DNA of 64,000 nucleotides, taken from RGIG3009 sp045630285 (GTDB lineage Bacteria > Bacillota > Clostridia > Oscillospirales > Acutalibacteraceae). Positions 8,941 through 16,930 of the stretch are shown here, piece after piece (positions within the stretch are counted from its first letter, which is position 1; each line of letters begins with the position of its first letter). Made by a program: the position numbers and the translations under genes. The notes below the pieces were generated by a model, which ran no database searches, had not been told where the DNA came from, and saw only the letters and a program-made list of their open reading frames with translations. Location: contig JAZQSX010000015.1 in the NCBI GenBank assembly GCA_045630285.1, positions 1 to 64,000 on the forward strand, read 5' to 3'.

Positions 8941-8975
8941 AAACAGAACCCCCATCCGTTTGGATGGGGGTTTTG
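8941..8975. terminator. Bidirectional terminator
   Basis: AACCCCCATCC pairs with GGATGGGGGTT around a GTTT loop, flanked by A residues on the left and T residues on the right. It serves the plus gene ending at 8936 and the minus gene ending at 8977. Confidence 0.9.
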
Positions 8976-8976
8976 T

Positions 8977-9693
8977 TCATTCAGCAGTTGCGAGTGTTCG
9001 CACGACTTCGGAAGCAATCATCAAACCGGCAACCGACGGCACAAACGCTGTGCTACCGGGCACGGGATGTGCGCCCTTGGATTCCGTGGCAGGCATACGG
9101 TGCGGTTGCACGGGTTCGGTAGAATACAACACCTGCAGATGCTCTATTCCACGCGCCCGAAGTTCCCGACGTACAACCCGCGCCAGCGGACAACCGGAGG
9201 TCTTGGCAATGTCTGTCAGCTGTAACAACGATGGGTCAAGCTTGTTCCCCGTCCCCATACAACTGATCACCGGCACACCGACCGCTTGCGCTTTTTCGAC
9301 AATAGCAATCTTGGCAGACACGGTATCCACGGCGTCCACCACAAAATCGTATTGCGAGAAATCATACAGCGCCGCATTTTCCGGCAGAAAGAAACAGCGA
9401 TGCTCCGTCACGACCGTTTTTGGTGAAATATCACGAATACGCTCCGCCATCACCTCGGTCTTGAAACGACCGACCGTGCTGTGCAGCGCCACAATCTGAC
9501 GGTTGATATTTGATAACGACACCGTATCGTTATCAAACAGATCCAATGCGCCAACGCCACTGCGGGCTAACGCCTCCGCCACATGACCGCCAACGCCACC
9601 GATACCGAACACCGCTACATGACTGCCTTTGAGGCGCTGTATTGCCTCTTCACCCAGCAGTAATGCCGTGCGAGATAGGGTTTCCCCTATCAT
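8977..9693 (-). CDS. tcdA: tRNA threonylcarbamoyladenosine dehydratase, ThiF/E1 family
   Basis: A 238-residue E1-like enzyme expected to cyclise t6A37 to ct6A in ANN-decoding tRNAs using ATP. Seen are the nucleotide-binding glycine motif VFGIGGVGGHVAEALARSGV (about 29-48), the acidic DNDTVSLSNINRQ and the DAVDTVSAKIAI region. These and the length match TcdA (CsdL/YgdL) rather than ThiF or MoeB. The ATG overlaps the stop of the upstream small membrane gene (ATGA), so translation is probably coupled. Confidence 0.88.
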   Translation of the reverse strand: MIGETLSRTALLLGEEAIQRLKGSHVAVFGIGGVGGHVAEALARSGVGALDLFDNDTVSLSNINRQIVALHSTVGRFKTEVMAERIRDISPKTVVTEHRCFFLPENAALYDFSQYDFVVDAVDTVSAKIAIVEKAQAVGVPVISCMGTGNKLDPSLLQLTDIAKTSGCPLARVVRRELRARGIEHLQVLYSTEPVQPHRMPATESKGAHPVPGSTAFVPSVAGLMIASEVVRTLATAE

Positions 9694-9851
9694 TTCTCCT
9701 CAGCTTCGTCCTCGTCGTCGATAACGATAGTCTCGTCATCATCAAACTCCTCGGACATCAGAAGCTTGCGCTCCTTCAGCTTGCGCATGATGATCCACAG
9801 CGCGCCGCAGATCAAAGCCAGAACCGCAATGATAGCCAATGCCTTTTTCAT
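9690..9851 (-). CDS. Small single-pass membrane protein with acidic tail
   Basis: A 53-residue protein: one N-terminal membrane helix (KKALAIIAVLALICGALWII), a basic patch (MRKLKERK) and a strongly acidic tail (EEFDDDETIVIDDEDEAEE). The open frame extends upstream, but AAAGGATGGG precedes ATG 9851 at good distance. It overlaps tcdA by 4 bases. I do not recognise a family; the coupling suggests co-expression, not a known shared function. Confidence 0.6.
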   Translation of the reverse strand: MKKALAIIAVLALICGALWIIMRKLKERKLLMSEEFDDDETIVIDDEDEAEEK

Positions 9852-9970
9852 ATGTTCCCATCCTTTCTTTTTACGCTCGGCCATTGGTTTTGACCGATGC
9901 GTTTTGTATGACGAGATAACTCGCCATACTATATCGACCACAGACAGGCGTCTGTTGATCTACCTGATAT

Positions 9971-10933
9971 TCAGCGGAATCCTTGCCGCTGCGTTGTCAC
10001 CGACAACGTTTCTCCGTCGCAGGTAAATGCGATATTTCCGTGATAATCGCTTCGGTATACAGCAACGTCGTTCTCCTTCAACGTATTCAACGTTGCTTCG
10101 TGCGGATGACCGCTGGCATTATCGACGCCACAGGTAATTACGGCATACGTAGGAGCAACCAAACGGATAAACTGCGGATCGCTCGAGGTTTGACTGCCAT
10201 GATGCCCAATTTTGATCACATCCGCCTGCAAAGCAACGCCGTCACTCATCAATCCGTGTTCGACCACCGTACCGACGTCGCTCATAAACAAGAACGAATG
10301 CTTGCCGTAGCTTAATCGACAGAGTATCGAGTTATCGTTTTCCGTAGTATAGCTTTGCCGGCCGCTGATAATTTTCAACTGCGCCTTTCCCAGGTGACAG
10401 GTAAAACCAAACTGTGCATCCATCGGCAAAATGCCTTTATCCCCCAGCGCATCCACCATGGCGTGATACACCGGTGACATCGTCTCCGGCAAGAATTCCT
10501 GCGCCGGCATCAGAAACGTACCGATCTCCAGTTCATGGATCAGCGTCGCCATACCGCCGATATGATCTGCATCCGCATGAGTGGCGATCACGTAATCGAG
10601 ACGCTCCACTCCGGCGATACGCAGCTGCTCCACCACATTTTCCGCCGTTGCATACTCACCGGCATCAATCAACGCTGTTTTTCCGCCACATTGGATCAAG
10701 GTACAATCCGCATTTCCAACATCTAAAAACGTGACCCGCAACTGATCGGGAGACAACGGCTCTTCCGTCAAACCGACCTCTGCAAAAAGATCGTCCCACG
10801 TAGGCACTATGCCCCAACCGGCCAAGTCATTCAGTGTGATCAACGCACTTCCGATTAACAAAATCGAAAGCAGAATAACCAGTACCCGACGAATAATGAT
10901 CCGAACCCGTCCTTGTTCCATTATATGCGTCAT
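9971..10933 (-). CDS. MBL-fold hydrolase related to the ComEC/Rec2 C-terminal domain
   Basis: A 320-residue protein with one N-terminal membrane helix (about 12-32) and a metallo-beta-lactamase domain outside it. The metal motif is THADADHIGGM, followed by KIGHHGSQTSS and a late HP motif (NASGHPHEATL). This set matches the competence-related ComEC C-terminal domain, found as a separate protein in many Firmicutes; the helix suggests a membrane-tethered or extracytoplasmic nuclease or phosphodiesterase. The substrate is unknown. Its start overlaps the ftsK stop (TGATG), implying translational coupling. A TTG lies one codon upstream. Confidence 0.8.
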   Translation of the reverse strand: MTHIMEQGRVRIIIRRVLVILLSILLIGSALITLNDLAGWGIVPTWDDLFAEVGLTEEPLSPDQLRVTFLDVGNADCTLIQCGGKTALIDAGEYATAENVVEQLRIAGVERLDYVIATHADADHIGGMATLIHELEIGTFLMPAQEFLPETMSPVYHAMVDALGDKGILPMDAQFGFTCHLGKAQLKIISGRQSYTTENDNSILCRLSYGKHSFLFMSDVGTVVEHGLMSDGVALQADVIKIGHHGSQTSSDPQFIRLVAPTYAVITCGVDNASGHPHEATLNTLKENDVAVYRSDYHGNIAFTCDGETLSVTTQRQGFR

Positions 10934-13341
10934 CAATCTTCGTCATCCGCACGAGTCATATTCATTTCCAGCCATTGCTGCCGTGTGATCAGCACCTGCC
11001 GCGGCTTACTGCCTTCGTGAGGACCAATGATACCCCGTGTCTCCATTTCGTCAATAATACGACCGGCACGGGCATAGCCCAAGCGCAGCTTACGCTGCAG
11101 CAATGAGGTAGAGGCCATTCCCGCCTCGACAACGACTTCAATCGCCTGCGGCAGCATCTCATCACCGCCACCGACATCCCCATCGTCATCGTCACTCTCG
11201 GCACGGCTGCTGGATTTCTCAGCAGTTTGCGCCAAACGGATGATCTCCTGCTCCACAGATTCGTCGTACTGATGCGATGCGTTGGATTTCAAGAACTCCA
11301 CGACCGCCTCAACCTCACGGTTGCCAACGAAGCAGCCCTGCACACGCATAGGCTTGGCAAAACCAACAGGCATAAACAGCATATCGCCCTTACCCAGCAG
11401 CTTCTCGGCGCCACCCGCATCCAAAATCGTGCGGGAGTCCACCGCCGACGCTACTGTCAAAGCCAGACGAGAAGGGATATTTGCTTTGATCAAGCCGGTG
11501 ATAACGTCCACCGACGGACGCTGAGTCGCAATCACCAAATGCATACCGGCAGCACGGGCCATCTGCGCCAAACGGCAGATGTTGCTTTCCACGGCATTGG
11601 CGGCAACCATCATCAGGTCTGCCAGCTCAACAATAACGATCAGCACCTGCGGCAGCCGTTCCATGGTATCGTTGGCACGGGCAACCTCGTTATACGTTCC
11701 AATATCACGCACGTTGTTGGCAGAGAACAACTGATAGCGACGCAGCATCTCATTTACAGCCCAGCCCAATGCGCCCGCCGCTTTACGAGGATCGGTCACA
11801 ACAGGCGTCAGCAGATGCGGGATGCCGTTATAAATGCCGAATTCGACCTGCTTCGGGTCGACCAACAGCATTTTCACCTCATCCGGACGCGCACGGAACA
11901 AAATGCTTTGAATCATCGAGTTGGTACACACCGACTTACCGGAACCGGTCGTACCGGCAATCAGCAGGTGGGGCATCTTCGCCAAGTCCGCCAACACGAT
12001 CTGACCGGCAATGTCTCTGCCGAGCGCAACCGTTAGCTTGCTCTCCGCCGAAGAGAATTCTCGGGAATCGATCAGTTCACGCAACCCGACCGAGCCGGAA
12101 ACACGGTTCGGCACTTCAATGCCGACGGCAGCCTTGTTCGGAATCGGTGCTTCAATACGCACGCCGGTCGTAGCTAGACGCAACGCAATATCATCCGCCA
12201 ATCCGGTGATACGGCTGATTTTCACGCCGGCACTGGGCTGCAACTCATACCGAGTCACCGTCGGACCACGGGATACATCAATAACCTTCGCATTTACACC
12301 AAACTCAGAAAGCGTCTTGGTCAACAGTTCCGCAGTGGAGCTCTGCTCTTTAGCCGCCGCCGCAATATCCGAGCTCTTGGTTTCACTCAGCAGCGATAAC
12401 GGCGGAAAATGGTATTCCGCAGGCGGTGCTGCAAGCTCGACCTCTTCTTCGATCGGCTCCGCTTCCTCGTCGCCCTCGTCCTCGGTCTCCTCTTCCATTT
12501 CTTCCTGCGATTCGGGCTCGAACAGCTCGTCGACACGAGGCGTACCCTCGTCATCCAGTGCCAAGCCCTCCGCGACCTTACCAAACACGACCGGCGTTGC
12601 CACCTCGGGCTCGGTCGGCTTTTCTTCGGGAACCTCAAGCTCCGGCTTTACCTCGACAGGCTCTTCATACCCGTCCAGCTCTACGTCGATCTTGGCTTCA
12701 CGCTTTTTGCGACCGGTCTCGACCGCCGTCTCGATTTTTTCTTTTGTTTTATGTACCGAATGCCACAGCGGCCTCAGCAACGCCACAATGGTAGTGCCGG
12801 TTACGATCATAAAGTAGACGAACAGCGCCAAAATGATAATAACCTTTGCACCGACATCGGTAAACCACGCTTCCAGCCAATAGCCGATCAGCGAGCCAAA
12901 CGCACCGGCGCCGCTAGGGATTGCACCGCTGCGATACGCCAAGATCAATGCCTGGTCGTAGGATTGTCCTGTGACCTCCCACATAAAGATCTGTATCGCC
13001 GTACTGAGCAGCAGCAACAGCACGATCAACTTCCATACCCAGCCCTTGGCCTTGTCCGAGGGTTTTTCCAACGCACAAAGAACGGCGATATACGCCACCA
13101 GGAACGGCACGACAAACGCACCAATACCAAACGTACCCAACAGCAGCTCGCGCAATTCTCCCCACACACTGCCGCTACGAATCAGGGCAAGACACATCAT
13201 AAAAATGGCAAGCACAAACAGCAACAACGCTTTTGTCTGTCGGTTGTTGCCGGAGGATTTCGCCGCTGCCTTACCGTGTTTGCTGGCAGTTTTGGACGAA
13301 GTATTGGTTTTCTTTTTTGTAGTCCGTCGCTTTTGAGCCAA
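10933..13341 (-). CDS. ftsK: DNA translocase FtsK/SpoIIIE, with altered Walker B
   Basis: An 802-residue DNA pump for chromosome segregation at division or into the forespore. A basic N-terminus is followed by four or so membrane helices, a long acidic linker (Glu/Pro/Asp-rich, roughly 210-315), the motor with Walker A (GTTGSGKSVCTNSM) and a C-terminal winged-helix gamma domain (LLQRKLRLGYARAGRIIDEM). The Walker B stretch reads LIVIVELADLMM, with Val near residue 571 where the family has Asp (VDELADLMM). The TTG at 13341 is chosen because GAGAGG lies about 11 bases upstream; an ATG at 13386 has no usable site. Downstream genes overlap it. Confidence 0.9.
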   Translation of the reverse strand: MAQKRRTTKKKTNTSSKTASKHGKAAAKSSGNNRQTKALLLFVLAIFMMCLALIRSGSVWGELRELLLGTFGIGAFVVPFLVAYIAVLCALEKPSDKAKGWVWKLIVLLLLLSTAIQIFMWEVTGQSYDQALILAYRSGAIPSGAGAFGSLIGYWLEAWFTDVGAKVIIILALFVYFMIVTGTTIVALLRPLWHSVHKTKEKIETAVETGRKKREAKIDVELDGYEEPVEVKPELEVPEEKPTEPEVATPVVFGKVAEGLALDDEGTPRVDELFEPESQEEMEEETEDEGDEEAEPIEEEVELAAPPAEYHFPPLSLLSETKSSDIAAAAKEQSSTAELLTKTLSEFGVNAKVIDVSRGPTVTRYELQPSAGVKISRITGLADDIALRLATTGVRIEAPIPNKAAVGIEVPNRVSGSVGLRELIDSREFSSAESKLTVALGRDIAGQIVLADLAKMPHLLIAGTTGSGKSVCTNSMIQSILFRARPDEVKMLLVDPKQVEFGIYNGIPHLLTPVVTDPRKAAGALGWAVNEMLRRYQLFSANNVRDIGTYNEVARANDTMERLPQVLIVIVELADLMMVAANAVESNICRLAQMARAAGMHLVIATQRPSVDVITGLIKANIPSRLALTVASAVDSRTILDAGGAEKLLGKGDMLFMPVGFAKPMRVQGCFVGNREVEAVVEFLKSNASHQYDESVEQEIIRLAQTAEKSSSRAESDDDDGDVGGGDEMLPQAIEVVVEAGMASTSLLQRKLRLGYARAGRIIDEMETRGIIGPHEGSKPRQVLITRQQWLEMNMTRADDED

Positions 13342-13393
13342 CCCGTGACCCACCTCTCTGTATGTAATACCGCAAATCTGCGGCATCCCTATT

Positions 13394-14101
13394 CTAGGAT
13401 TGTTCGATCATATCGTGAAGCGCCTGCAACGCCTCGGACAACGAGCCCAATTCATCAATCAGTCCCGCTTCAACCGCCGCCTTACCGTCCAAAACGCTTC
13501 CCATATCGGTCGCCATTTCGTCGGTGTTCATACACAGCTTGGAAAAGGTCTCGTGCGTAATATGGGAATGATCCGTCACGAAGCGAATGATGCGCTCCTG
13601 CATTCTCTGAAAATGCAAAAACGCCTGCGGCACACCGAGTACCAAACCATTGATCCGCACCGGATGAATCGTCATCGTGGCGGATGGAGCAATAAAAGAG
13701 CGCTTGGCGGAAACGGCAAGCGGCACGCCAATGGAATGGCCGCCACCCAGCACCAAGGAAACGGTAGGCTTGGTCATACCGGAAATCAGCTCCGCCAACG
13801 CCAGACCCGCTTCAATATCGCCGCCCACGGTGTTCAGAAGGATCAGCAAACCTTGAATGTCCCGATTCTCCTCAATCGCAACAAGTTGCGGAAGTACATG
13901 CTCGTACTTGGTGGTCTTATTCTCACCCGACAAAGCGTAATGCCCTTCGATCTGCCCGATGATGGTCAAGCAATGGATCACGTGCCGACCGTTATCGGTG
14001 GTCACCGATCCTTTCTCAACCACGTCCTCCAGATCCTGTTGTAAGATCTGCGAGGGGCGGTCTTTTTGACCCTCTTCTTTCTGCGGTTTACTGCTCGACA
14101 T
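13394..14101 (-). CDS. tepA: ClpP-class serine protease, TepA-like
   Basis: A 235-residue member of the ClpP/crotonase fold, with the catalytic Ser region GGGHSIGVPLAVSAKRSF and His region ATMTIHPVRING. Upstream the LLILLNTVGGDIEAGLALAE strand matches the ClpP oxyanion region. The charged N-terminus (KPQKEEGQKDRP) and the order next to ftsK/spoIIIE match TepA (YmfB) of spore formers, proposed to act in spore protein turnover or export. It is cytosolic, as no signal is seen. ATG 14101 is preceded by GGAGG at 7 bases, so the longer open frame is ignored. Confidence 0.85.
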   Translation of the reverse strand: MSSSKPQKEEGQKDRPSQILQQDLEDVVEKGSVTTDNGRHVIHCLTIIGQIEGHYALSGENKTTKYEHVLPQLVAIEENRDIQGLLILLNTVGGDIEAGLALAELISGMTKPTVSLVLGGGHSIGVPLAVSAKRSFIAPSATMTIHPVRINGLVLGVPQAFLHFQRMQERIIRFVTDHSHITHETFSKLCMNTDEMATDMGSVLDGKAAVEAGLIDELGSLSEALQALHDMIEQS

Positions 14102-14168
14102 CGTATCGCCTCCGGCAACTAGTGTGACCGAAAACGAAGAAAACATACCCCATCAAGCATCTGTATTC

Positions 14169-14197
14169 AGTGTACCATTTTTTCGCCGAAAACGCAA
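14169..14197 (-). promoter_or_regulatory. Sigma-A type promoter for the tepA-ftsK operon
   Basis: On the minus strand TTGCGT, a 17-base spacer and TACACT lie about 70 bases before the tepA ATG. Confidence 0.6.
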
Positions 14198-14203
14198 GAG
14201 ATT

Positions 14204-14974
14204 TTACGCAATACCCAAACGTTGGATCGCCGTTGTTTTGCCGGTGGAAGGATCCACTGTAAGCAGTACTGCATCCATGCGACACGGGCCGTCAGCCACC
14301 GCAAAACGCACCGGCAGCTTCCCCCGCATTTTTTCAATAGCCAGCGCCGGGCGGATTCCCAGCACCGATTCCGTCGGGCCGGTCATACCAATGTCGCTGA
14401 TAAATCCCGTACCGTTTGGCAGGATCTGTTCATCCGCCGTCTGGACGTGCGTATGCGTCCCTACCAGTGCGGTAACACGTCCGTCGACATAATACGCCAA
14501 CGCCTTTTTCTCGGCTGTCGCCTCGGCGTGGAAATCCACGATGCGAAGCCGTGGCAGCGCTTCGTCGGCCAAAATAGCATCCAACGTCTCAAACGGGCAA
14601 GCCAGTGTGTCCATATACACTTGGCCCATCACGTTGATGACTGCCACCTGATACCGGCCTTTATCCACGATAAATACGCCACAGCCCGGAGCCGAGCTAG
14701 GAAAATTTGCCGGGCGCAGGATTCCGTTGCTTTCGTTCAGAGTATCGTAGATTTCCCGACGGTGAAACACGTGGTTTCCCGTGGTTATCACATCGGCACC
14801 GAACTGAAACAGCGAGTTCGCCGACGACGGGAGAATACCGTTGCCGTCCGCCGAGTTTTCCCCGTTGACAATGCACAGATCCACTGCATATTGACGCTTG
14901 ATCCTCGGAAGCACCGTCTCCAAATGCCGGCAGCCTGCCGACCCGACCACATCTCCAACGCACAGAATATTCAT
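14204..14974 (-). CDS. ymdB: YmdB family metallophosphoesterase (2',3'-cyclic nucleotide phosphodiesterase)
   Basis: A 256-residue protein with the family start MNILCVGDVVGSAG, followed by NGENSADGNGI, TTGNHVFHRREI and GTHTHVQTADEQILPNGTGFISDIGMTG, which carry the metal ligands. YmdB in Bacillus hydrolyses cyclic nucleotides and affects sporulation and biofilm choice. It lies directly downstream of RNase Y, the same ymdA-ymdB order as in Bacillus. A 12-bp hairpin separates the two genes. Confidence 0.92.
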   Translation of the reverse strand: MNILCVGDVVGSAGCRHLETVLPRIKRQYAVDLCIVNGENSADGNGILPSSANSLFQFGADVITTGNHVFHRREIYDTLNESNGILRPANFPSSAPGCGVFIVDKGRYQVAVINVMGQVYMDTLACPFETLDAILADEALPRLRIVDFHAEATAEKKALAYYVDGRVTALVGTHTHVQTADEQILPNGTGFISDIGMTGPTESVLGIRPALAIEKMRGKLPVRFAVADGPCRMDAVLLTVDPSTGKTTAIQRLGIA

Positions 14975-15002
14975 AGCTGCATCCTTTTCTATGAGTAGTA
15001 CA

Positions 15003-15031
15003 AACGGTGTCCCGACAAGCGGGACACCGTT
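15003..15031 (-). terminator. Hairpin between rny and ymdB
   Basis: AACGGTGTCCCG pairs perfectly with CGGGACACCGTT around a 5-base loop. No long T run follows on the minus strand, so it may be a partial terminator or an RNA-processing or stability element. Confidence 0.6.
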
Positions 15032-15046
15032 CGCATTTCACACGTA

Positions 15047-16606
15047 TTACTTCGCGTAATCGACCGCACGATTCTCACGAATGAGATTGACCTTGATCTG
15101 ACCCGGATAATCCAGATTATCCTCGATCTTCTTGGCAATCTCATGAGCAAGCAAGGTCATGCCATCGTCACTGACAACCTCAGGGCGAACGATAATGCGG
15201 ATCTCACGTCCTGCCTGGATAGCGAAGGAACGCTCAACGCCTTCAAACTCGTTGGCAACCTCTTCCAGTTTTTCCAGACGCTTAATGTAGTTTTCGAGAT
15301 TCTCACGGCGAGCACCGGGACGTGCAGCCGAAATAGCGTCTGCCGCCTGCACCAGACACGCCACAATGGTGGTCGCCTCGACATCACCGTGGTGAGCGTG
15401 GATCGCATGAACCACCGCTTCGCTTTCCTTATACTTGCGGGCAATGTCCACACCGATCTCGATGTGAGAGCCTTCGATCTCGTGGTCAACGGCCTTGCCA
15501 ATATCGTGGAGCAAGCCGGCACGACGGGCGATTTCGGGATCCAAGCCCAGTTCACTCGCCATAATGCCGGACAAGAACGCCACTTCCATCGAATGATTCA
15601 GCACGTTCTGACCGTAACTGGTACGATAACGCAAACGGCCCAGCAAACGAACGATTTCCGGATGAATACCACGCAGACCGGTCTCCAGAATTGCACGTTC
15701 ACCTTCGGATTTGATCGTAGCCTCCACCTCACGGCGGGCTTTTTCCACCATTTCCTCGATACGGGCGGGATGGATGCGGCCGTCGGAGATCAAGCGCTCC
15801 AGTGCGATGCGGGCGATCTCACGGCGAACCGGGTCAAACCCGGACAGCGTAATGGCTTCCGGTGTATCGTCAATGATAAGGTCCACACCGGTCAGGGTTT
15901 CGATCATCCGAATGTTACGACCTTCACGGCCGATGATGCGGCCTTTCATCTCATCATTGGGCAGCGGAACGACCGAAACCGTCGTTTCGGAAACCTGATC
16001 GGCAGCCACACGCTGAATGGCGTGGGAGATCAGATTGCGAGCACGCTGATCCGCTTCTTCCTTCAGCTGGGTCTCATACTCGTTGATCTTGAGGGCTTTT
16101 TCGTGGGTCAGCTCCTCCGACAAGCTCTTGAGCAAATAATCCTTGGCCTGTTCAACCGTAAAGCCGGAAATGCGCTCCAGCATCTCGAACTGACCACGCT
16201 TGATGTCCTCAACATCCTGCAGGCGAGAATCGATCTCCTTTTGCTTCTTGGCGATCGCTTCTTCCTTGGCCTCGTAGTTTTCAATCTTGTGATCCAGCGA
16301 CTCTTCCTTCTGCTGGATGCGGCGTTCCTGACGCATCACTTCGTTGCGACGCTCTTTCAGTTCACGTTCGGATTCGTTGCGCAAACGATGAATCTCATCC
16401 TTTGCCTCCAGCAACGTTTCCTTTTTCTTGGACTCAGCCTGACTTTTGGCTTCCTTAACAATACGCTCTGCTTCCGCTTCTGCAGAACCGATAGCCGACT
16501 CGGCAATCTTTTTCCGATGAGACACACCGGAACGGAACGCTACGGCACCGGTAACAACACCGCCTACAAGCAGGCTGCCAACACCGGTCAAAATGTAATA
16601 CAGCAC
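15047..16606 (-). CDS. rny: Ribonuclease Y
   Basis: A 519-residue membrane-anchored endoribonuclease that starts bulk mRNA decay. It has an N-terminal helix (YYILTGVGSLLVGGVVTGAV), a long charged coiled coil (about 30-200), a KH domain (GRIIGREGRNIRMIETLTGVD) and an HD domain with LLHDIGKAVDHE and HAHHGDVE. Start choice: an upstream GTG (16618) lies inside the AGGAGGTG ribosome site itself, so the next in-frame GTG (16606), 9 bases on, is preferred. It is transcribed from a strong promoter through a roughly 200-base leader. Confidence 0.95.
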   Translation of the reverse strand: MLYYILTGVGSLLVGGVVTGAVAFRSGVSHRKKIAESAIGSAEAEAERIVKEAKSQAESKKKETLLEAKDEIHRLRNESERELKERRNEVMRQERRIQQKEESLDHKIENYEAKEEAIAKKQKEIDSRLQDVEDIKRGQFEMLERISGFTVEQAKDYLLKSLSEELTHEKALKINEYETQLKEEADQRARNLISHAIQRVAADQVSETTVSVVPLPNDEMKGRIIGREGRNIRMIETLTGVDLIIDDTPEAITLSGFDPVRREIARIALERLISDGRIHPARIEEMVEKARREVEATIKSEGERAILETGLRGIHPEIVRLLGRLRYRTSYGQNVLNHSMEVAFLSGIMASELGLDPEIARRAGLLHDIGKAVDHEIEGSHIEIGVDIARKYKESEAVVHAIHAHHGDVEATTIVACLVQAADAISAARPGARRENLENYIKRLEKLEEVANEFEGVERSFAIQAGREIRIIVRPEVVSDDGMTLLAHEIAKKIEDNLDYPGQIKVNLIRENRAVDYAK

Positions 16607-16827
16607 GGGGACGAACACCTCCTAAAGTTTCGTTCTTTCATCATTGTCTCTACTGTATGAGGCAGTCCTTCCCCGTCGATTCACGACAAGTATGCTGTTG
16701 TATCGCAATCAAAACCTTCGTGCCACACCGCACGGAAGGAGAATTCCAACCAACAAGAAAACCGGACTGCCGCCCACCCGACATCAGCCGAAGGGGAAAA
16801 GTTTTCTCATAGCCATAAGCTATTAAA
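16607..16827 (-). other. Long untranslated leader of rny
   Basis: No gene is seen in this stretch. It is the predicted 5' leader between the promoter at 16828-16857 and rny. GGACTGCC (16764-16771) can pair with GGCAGTCC (16661-16668), which would close a domain of about 100 bases, and a smaller hairpin (CCTTCGTGCC with GCACGGAAGG) lies inside. No known riboswitch class is recognised; rny autoregulation through its own leader is possible. Confidence 0.5.
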
Positions 16828-16857
16828 ATTATACCTCTTTTCCCCCGTTGCTGTCAA
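16828..16857 (-). promoter_or_regulatory. Strong sigma-A promoter for rny
   Basis: On the minus strand a consensus TTGACA, an 18-base spacer and a consensus TATAAT are present. Confidence 0.85.
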
Positions 16858-16889
16858 GAAGGAATCCCGTTTTTCCCCGTGTAAACCGC

Positions 16890-16922
16890 AAAAAAAGCGT
16901 CGGCGTTTTTCACGCCCACGCT
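16890..16922 (-). terminator. Terminator after the peptide-binding lipoprotein gene
   Basis: On the minus strand AGCGTGGGCG pairs with CGCCGACGCT (one mismatch) and is followed by seven T residues. Confidence 0.85.
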
Positions 16923-16930
16923 CTGTATTC

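Noticed and set aside
9852..9970. Promoter for the small membrane protein gene and tcdA
   Set aside because: A TATAGT-like box is present, but no convincing -35 box at the right distance.
15143..16660. 505-codon open frame opposite rny
   Set aside because: Antisense shadow; rny has all KH and HD motifs.
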